Program-made: the position numbers and the translations under genes
Shown: positions 7,417 to 8,363 of the stretch, in pieces
How positions within the stretch are numbered: position 1 is the first letter of the stretch
Layout of the letters: every line of letters begins with the position of its first letter
Source of the DNA: Holophagales bacterium
GTDB taxonomy: Bacteria > Acidobacteriota > Holophagae > Holophagales > Holophagaceae
DNA: 8,363 bases
Assembly: GCA_031283145.1 (NCBI GenBank)
Contig: JAITCJ010000171.1
Location: 1 to 8,363 of the forward strand
Reading direction: 5' to 3'
The notes under the pieces: generated by a model
Database searches by the model: none
What the model was told of the DNA's origin: nothing
Seen by the model: the letters and a program-made list of their open reading frames with translations, nothing else

Positions 7417-7550
7417 GCGTACTCCACAGTAACTTTTACGCTGTCCAATAGTTTTTTGTTCTTCCTTGACCGTGAGCCATACAATCTGGCGGAAAAAACA
7501 GTGATTATCTCCAATACGTCTTTTGCTAAATCCTCTTTAAACGTTGTGTC
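7410..7550 (-). pseudogene. tnpA: C-terminal remnant of IS607-family serine recombinase tnpA
   Basis: A 46-codon open stretch on the minus strand ends with TAA at 7410-7412, overlapping the GTG start of tnpB. It contains DVLEIITVFSARLYGSRSRK followed by NKKLLD, which I recognise as the conserved C-terminal end of IS607-type serine recombinases, where a DLL-I-T-F-ARLYG-R pattern recurs. In-frame TAG codon (7551-7553) closes the frame upstream, so the MerR-like HTH and the catalytic resolvase domain are absent. It is a non-functional fragment. Its value is diagnostic: it assigns the neighbouring tnpB to an IS607 element rather than IS605, and marks where DNA to the right was lost or replaced. 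Confidence 0.75.
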
Positions 7551-7564
7551 CTATTCCTAAATTA

Positions 7565-7593
7565 AGTGTAACTATTTAGTTCTGTTATGTCAA
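7565..7593 (-). promoter_or_regulatory. Leftward sigma-70-type promoter
   Basis: On the minus strand a consensus TTGACA (7588-7593) is followed after exactly 17 nt by TACACT (7565-7570, four of six matches). RNA would start near 7558, just before the tnpA remnant, and could run through tnpB and the short frame into der. No other good promoter was seen before der, so this may serve an essential gene. Whether it belonged to the element or to the host operon before insertion cannot be told. Confidence 0.55.
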
Positions 7594-7704
7594 GGATATT
7601 TCGGATATTGTCTCAAAATCGGTAATTTACACATCTTTATCTTGATAGAATTGCACATATTTTGTACAAATAACTCTATGGCGTCGTGAATCTCCGTTTA
7701 CCTC
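7594..7704. other. AT-rich divergent intergenic region
   Basis: This stretch separates the leftward promoter from the rightward one. I see no gene in it on either strand. A 7-base direct repeat, GGATATT, occurs at 7594-7600 and 7603-7609, next to the -35 of the leftward promoter; it could be a protein site or chance. The minus-strand open frame across it is mostly the reverse of the HTH gene. Confidence 0.5.
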
Positions 7705-7734
7705 TTGACATACAACGCTTCTGCGTTGTATAGT
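7705..7734 (+). promoter_or_regulatory. Strong promoter of the HTH/restriction unit
   Basis: TTGACA (7705-7710, full consensus) and TATAGT (7729-7734, five of six) are separated by 18 nt on the plus strand. Transcription should begin near 7741, leaving a leader of about 24 nt before the HTH start. The spacer is one base longer than optimal and is almost wholly occupied by a palindrome. That makes this promoter a likely target of repression, or of MerR-style realignment. Confidence 0.8.
7710..7731. promoter_or_regulatory. Perfect 9-bp inverted repeat in the promoter spacer (probable operator)
   Basis: Arms ATACAACGC (7710-7718) and GCGTTGTAT (7723-7731) are exact reverse complements, separated by four bases (TTCT). 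The repeat begins on the last base of the -35 and ends within the -10. It lies upstream of the expected RNA start, so it should act as a DNA site for a dimer rather than as an RNA hairpin. The adjacent HTH protein is the obvious candidate ligand. Without binding data that link is inference. Confidence 0.7.
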
Positions 7735-7764
7735 AATAAAAGAAAATGGTTTAGGTGAGCCTGA

Positions 7765-7968
7765 ATGGACTATATGACCACGCAAGAAGCCGCAAAGCTG
7801 TGGGGAATCAAGCCCCGACGAGTTCAGTATTTCTGCGAAAGCGGGAAAGTTACGGCGGAGCGGCTCGGTCATATATGGGTAATTCCAAAAGGAACGCCGA
7901 AGCCAATAGACGGCAGGACATTAGCGGGGCGCATAGCCTCCGTAGAACCGCGTGGAGGTAAGGAATAA
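7765..7968 (+). CDS. Small helix-turn-helix DNA-binding protein, probable regulator of the restriction gene
   Basis: A 67-residue basic protein. Residues about 4-24 (MTTQEAAKLWGIKPRRVQYF) form a MerR/excisionase-like helix-turn-helix, followed by a wing (GKVTAERLGHIWVIPKG) and a tail with KPIDGRT. I recognise this pattern from small HTH proteins common in Firmicutes and related gut bacteria, often beside restriction-modification genes. There is no effector or enzymatic domain. ATG 7765 has AGGTGAG five bases upstream, favouring it over the in-frame ATG at 7774. The stop TAA overlaps the ATG of the next gene by one base, so both are translated from one message. The promoter carries a perfect palindrome between -35 and -10, which suggests autoregulation of the pair, like controller proteins of other restriction systems. 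The direction of regulation is not known. Confidence 0.85.
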   Translation: MDYMTTQEAAKLWGIKPRRVQYFCESGKVTAERLGHIWVIPKGTPKPIDGRTLAGRIASVEPRGGKE

Positions 7969-8363
7969 TGCGCCTTTCTGAAATCTTTAAGAATACCACT
8001 TACGGCGACGCGCTGTTCTCCGAAGCCGAAGTAACGGCTATCGAGAGCCGCATAGTCACTCGTGATATTAAGGGCGTGGATACGCCGTACACGACCTGCC
8101 TTGTCCGCAACAAGGAAATCAAATTAACCCCTGAAGAAGTGGTTAGACAGCTTTATGCGTACAGACTGCTCAACAGCTACGGCTATACCACTGACCGCGT
8201 TAAATTTGAGTATGAGGTGACGTTCGGGCGGGAGAAGAAGCGGGCAGACGTCGTTATCGTGGACAAAGATCGCCCCGATACCGCCTACATAATCATTGAG
8301 GTGAAGAAGCCAAAGCAAAAAGACGGTAAGGAGCAGCTTAAGTCATACACCAACGCGACGGGC
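7968..8363 (+). CDS. Type I restriction R-like (HSDR_N) protein, 5' part; probably restriction endonuclease/methylase fusion
   Basis: The gene starts with ATG at 7968, nine bases after a strong GGAGG (7954-7958), and stays open for 132 codons to the window end. The start MRLSEIFKNT, the block LTPEEVVRQLYAYRLL at 53-68 and the region 76-132 match the N-terminal domain of type I restriction R-like proteins. That domain is a PD-(D/E)XK nuclease: visible residues are D94 in RADVVIVD and E111/K113 in IIIEVKKP, with Q123 in EQLKSY as the usual later Gln. Relatives with this exact N-terminus continue into an N6-adenine DNA methylase, which would make a single-chain restriction-modification enzyme. 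That continuation lies outside the window and is inferred. The one-base overlap with the HTH gene shows they form an operon. The likely role is defence against foreign DNA. Confidence 0.82.
   Translation, partial: MRLSEIFKNTTYGDALFSEAEVTAIESRIVTRDIKGVDTPYTTCLVRNKEIKLTPEEVVRQLYAYRLLNSYGYTTDRVKFEYEVTFGREKKRADVVIVDKDRPDTAYIIIEVKKPKQKDGKEQLKSYTNATG

Larger units (their letters stand above)
6649..7550 (-). mobile_element. Degenerate IS607-family element (tnpA stump plus deleted tnpB)
   Basis: Two linked remnants define it: the C-terminal coding end of an IS607-type serine recombinase, then an overlapping tnpB with a large internal deletion. The order tnpA-tnpB on one strand, with tnpB starting inside the end of tnpA, is typical of IS607. 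The left part of the element, including most of tnpA and its terminus, is missing. The right terminus near 6650 cannot be placed exactly, because IS607 ends lack long inverted repeats and the element makes no clear target duplication. Given limits cover the coding remnants only. It lies immediately upstream of the der transcription unit, in the same orientation. Confidence 0.75.

Noticed and set aside
7660..7705. Minus-strand QEVNG peptide resembling the KQEVNGG end of the tnpB remnant, suggesting a second IS end
   Set aside because: The match is only about five residues, with roughly two-thirds base identity over 20 bases by eye; too little to claim a second element.
7627..7872. Minus-strand open frame of 81 codons across the divergent promoter region
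   Set aside because: It overlaps the HTH gene, the palindrome and both promoter elements in antisense, and has no family features.
7755..7961. Alternative plus-strand frame over the HTH gene
   Set aside because: Frame 7765-7968 has the HTH pattern, a well-placed ribosome site and a one-base overlap with the next start; the alternative has none.
8124..8318. Minus-strand open frame of 64 codons at the right edge
   Set aside because: It is antisense to the HSDR_N domain, whose nuclease motifs are clear on the plus strand.
1..8363. CRISPR array, rRNA or riboswitch
   Set aside because: No regularly spaced repeats, no rRNA-like sequence and no recognisable riboswitch motif upstream of any gene were seen.

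Overview
The window comes from a bacterial chromosome of roughly balanced GC content. The organism cannot be named from it. The gene set (glutamate racemase, the two-GTPase-domain ribosome assembly factor Der, a hybrid kinase paired with an HD-GYP regulator, an IS607-type transposon relic and a small-HTH/restriction-modification cassette) would suit an anaerobic, gut- or sediment-type bacterium such as a Synergistota- or Clostridia-like lineage. That placement is an inference with low confidence.

Layout, right to left along the minus strand: an AT-rich divergent intergenic region (about 7551-7764) carries a leftward promoter (-35 at 7588-7593, -10 at 7565-7570). Downstream of it lie the decayed remains of an IS607-family element: a 46-codon C-terminal stump of the serine recombinase tnpA (7410-7550), then an internally deleted tnpB (6649-7416). 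Next is a 44-codon reading frame (6522-6656) whose stop overlaps the TTG start of der (5089-6525). After der come a response regulator with an HD-GYP output domain (3892-5016) and, 15 nt later, a hybrid sensor kinase with receiver and HPt domains (1324-3876). Then follow murI (336-1196), tRNA-Lys(UUU) and tRNA-Glu(UUC), both with encoded CCA ends, and a clear intrinsic terminator (66-93). Everything from 66 to about 7590 reads leftward.

To the right, on the plus strand, a second transcription unit starts at a near-consensus promoter (-35 at 7705-7710, -10 at 7729-7734) with a perfect 9-bp inverted repeat in its spacer. It encodes a 67-residue HTH protein (7765-7968). The HTH stop codon overlaps the start of a gene running off the window end, whose first 132 residues form a type I restriction R-like (HSDR_N) PD-(D/E)XK domain.

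How the parts work together (inference): the kinase has its own His-Asp-His relay (H245, D546, H698) and probably passes phosphate to Asp55 of the adjacent regulator, whose HD-GYP domain keeps the residues expected of a cyclic-di-GMP phosphodiesterase. The HTH protein is a good candidate to bind the palindrome in its own promoter and set expression of the restriction-modification gene. The tnpB copy has lost the segment with the first RuvC catalytic Asp, so it should be nuclease-dead. The most noteworthy points are the spacer palindrome, the deleted tnpB with its tnpA stump, and the short frame coupled to der.
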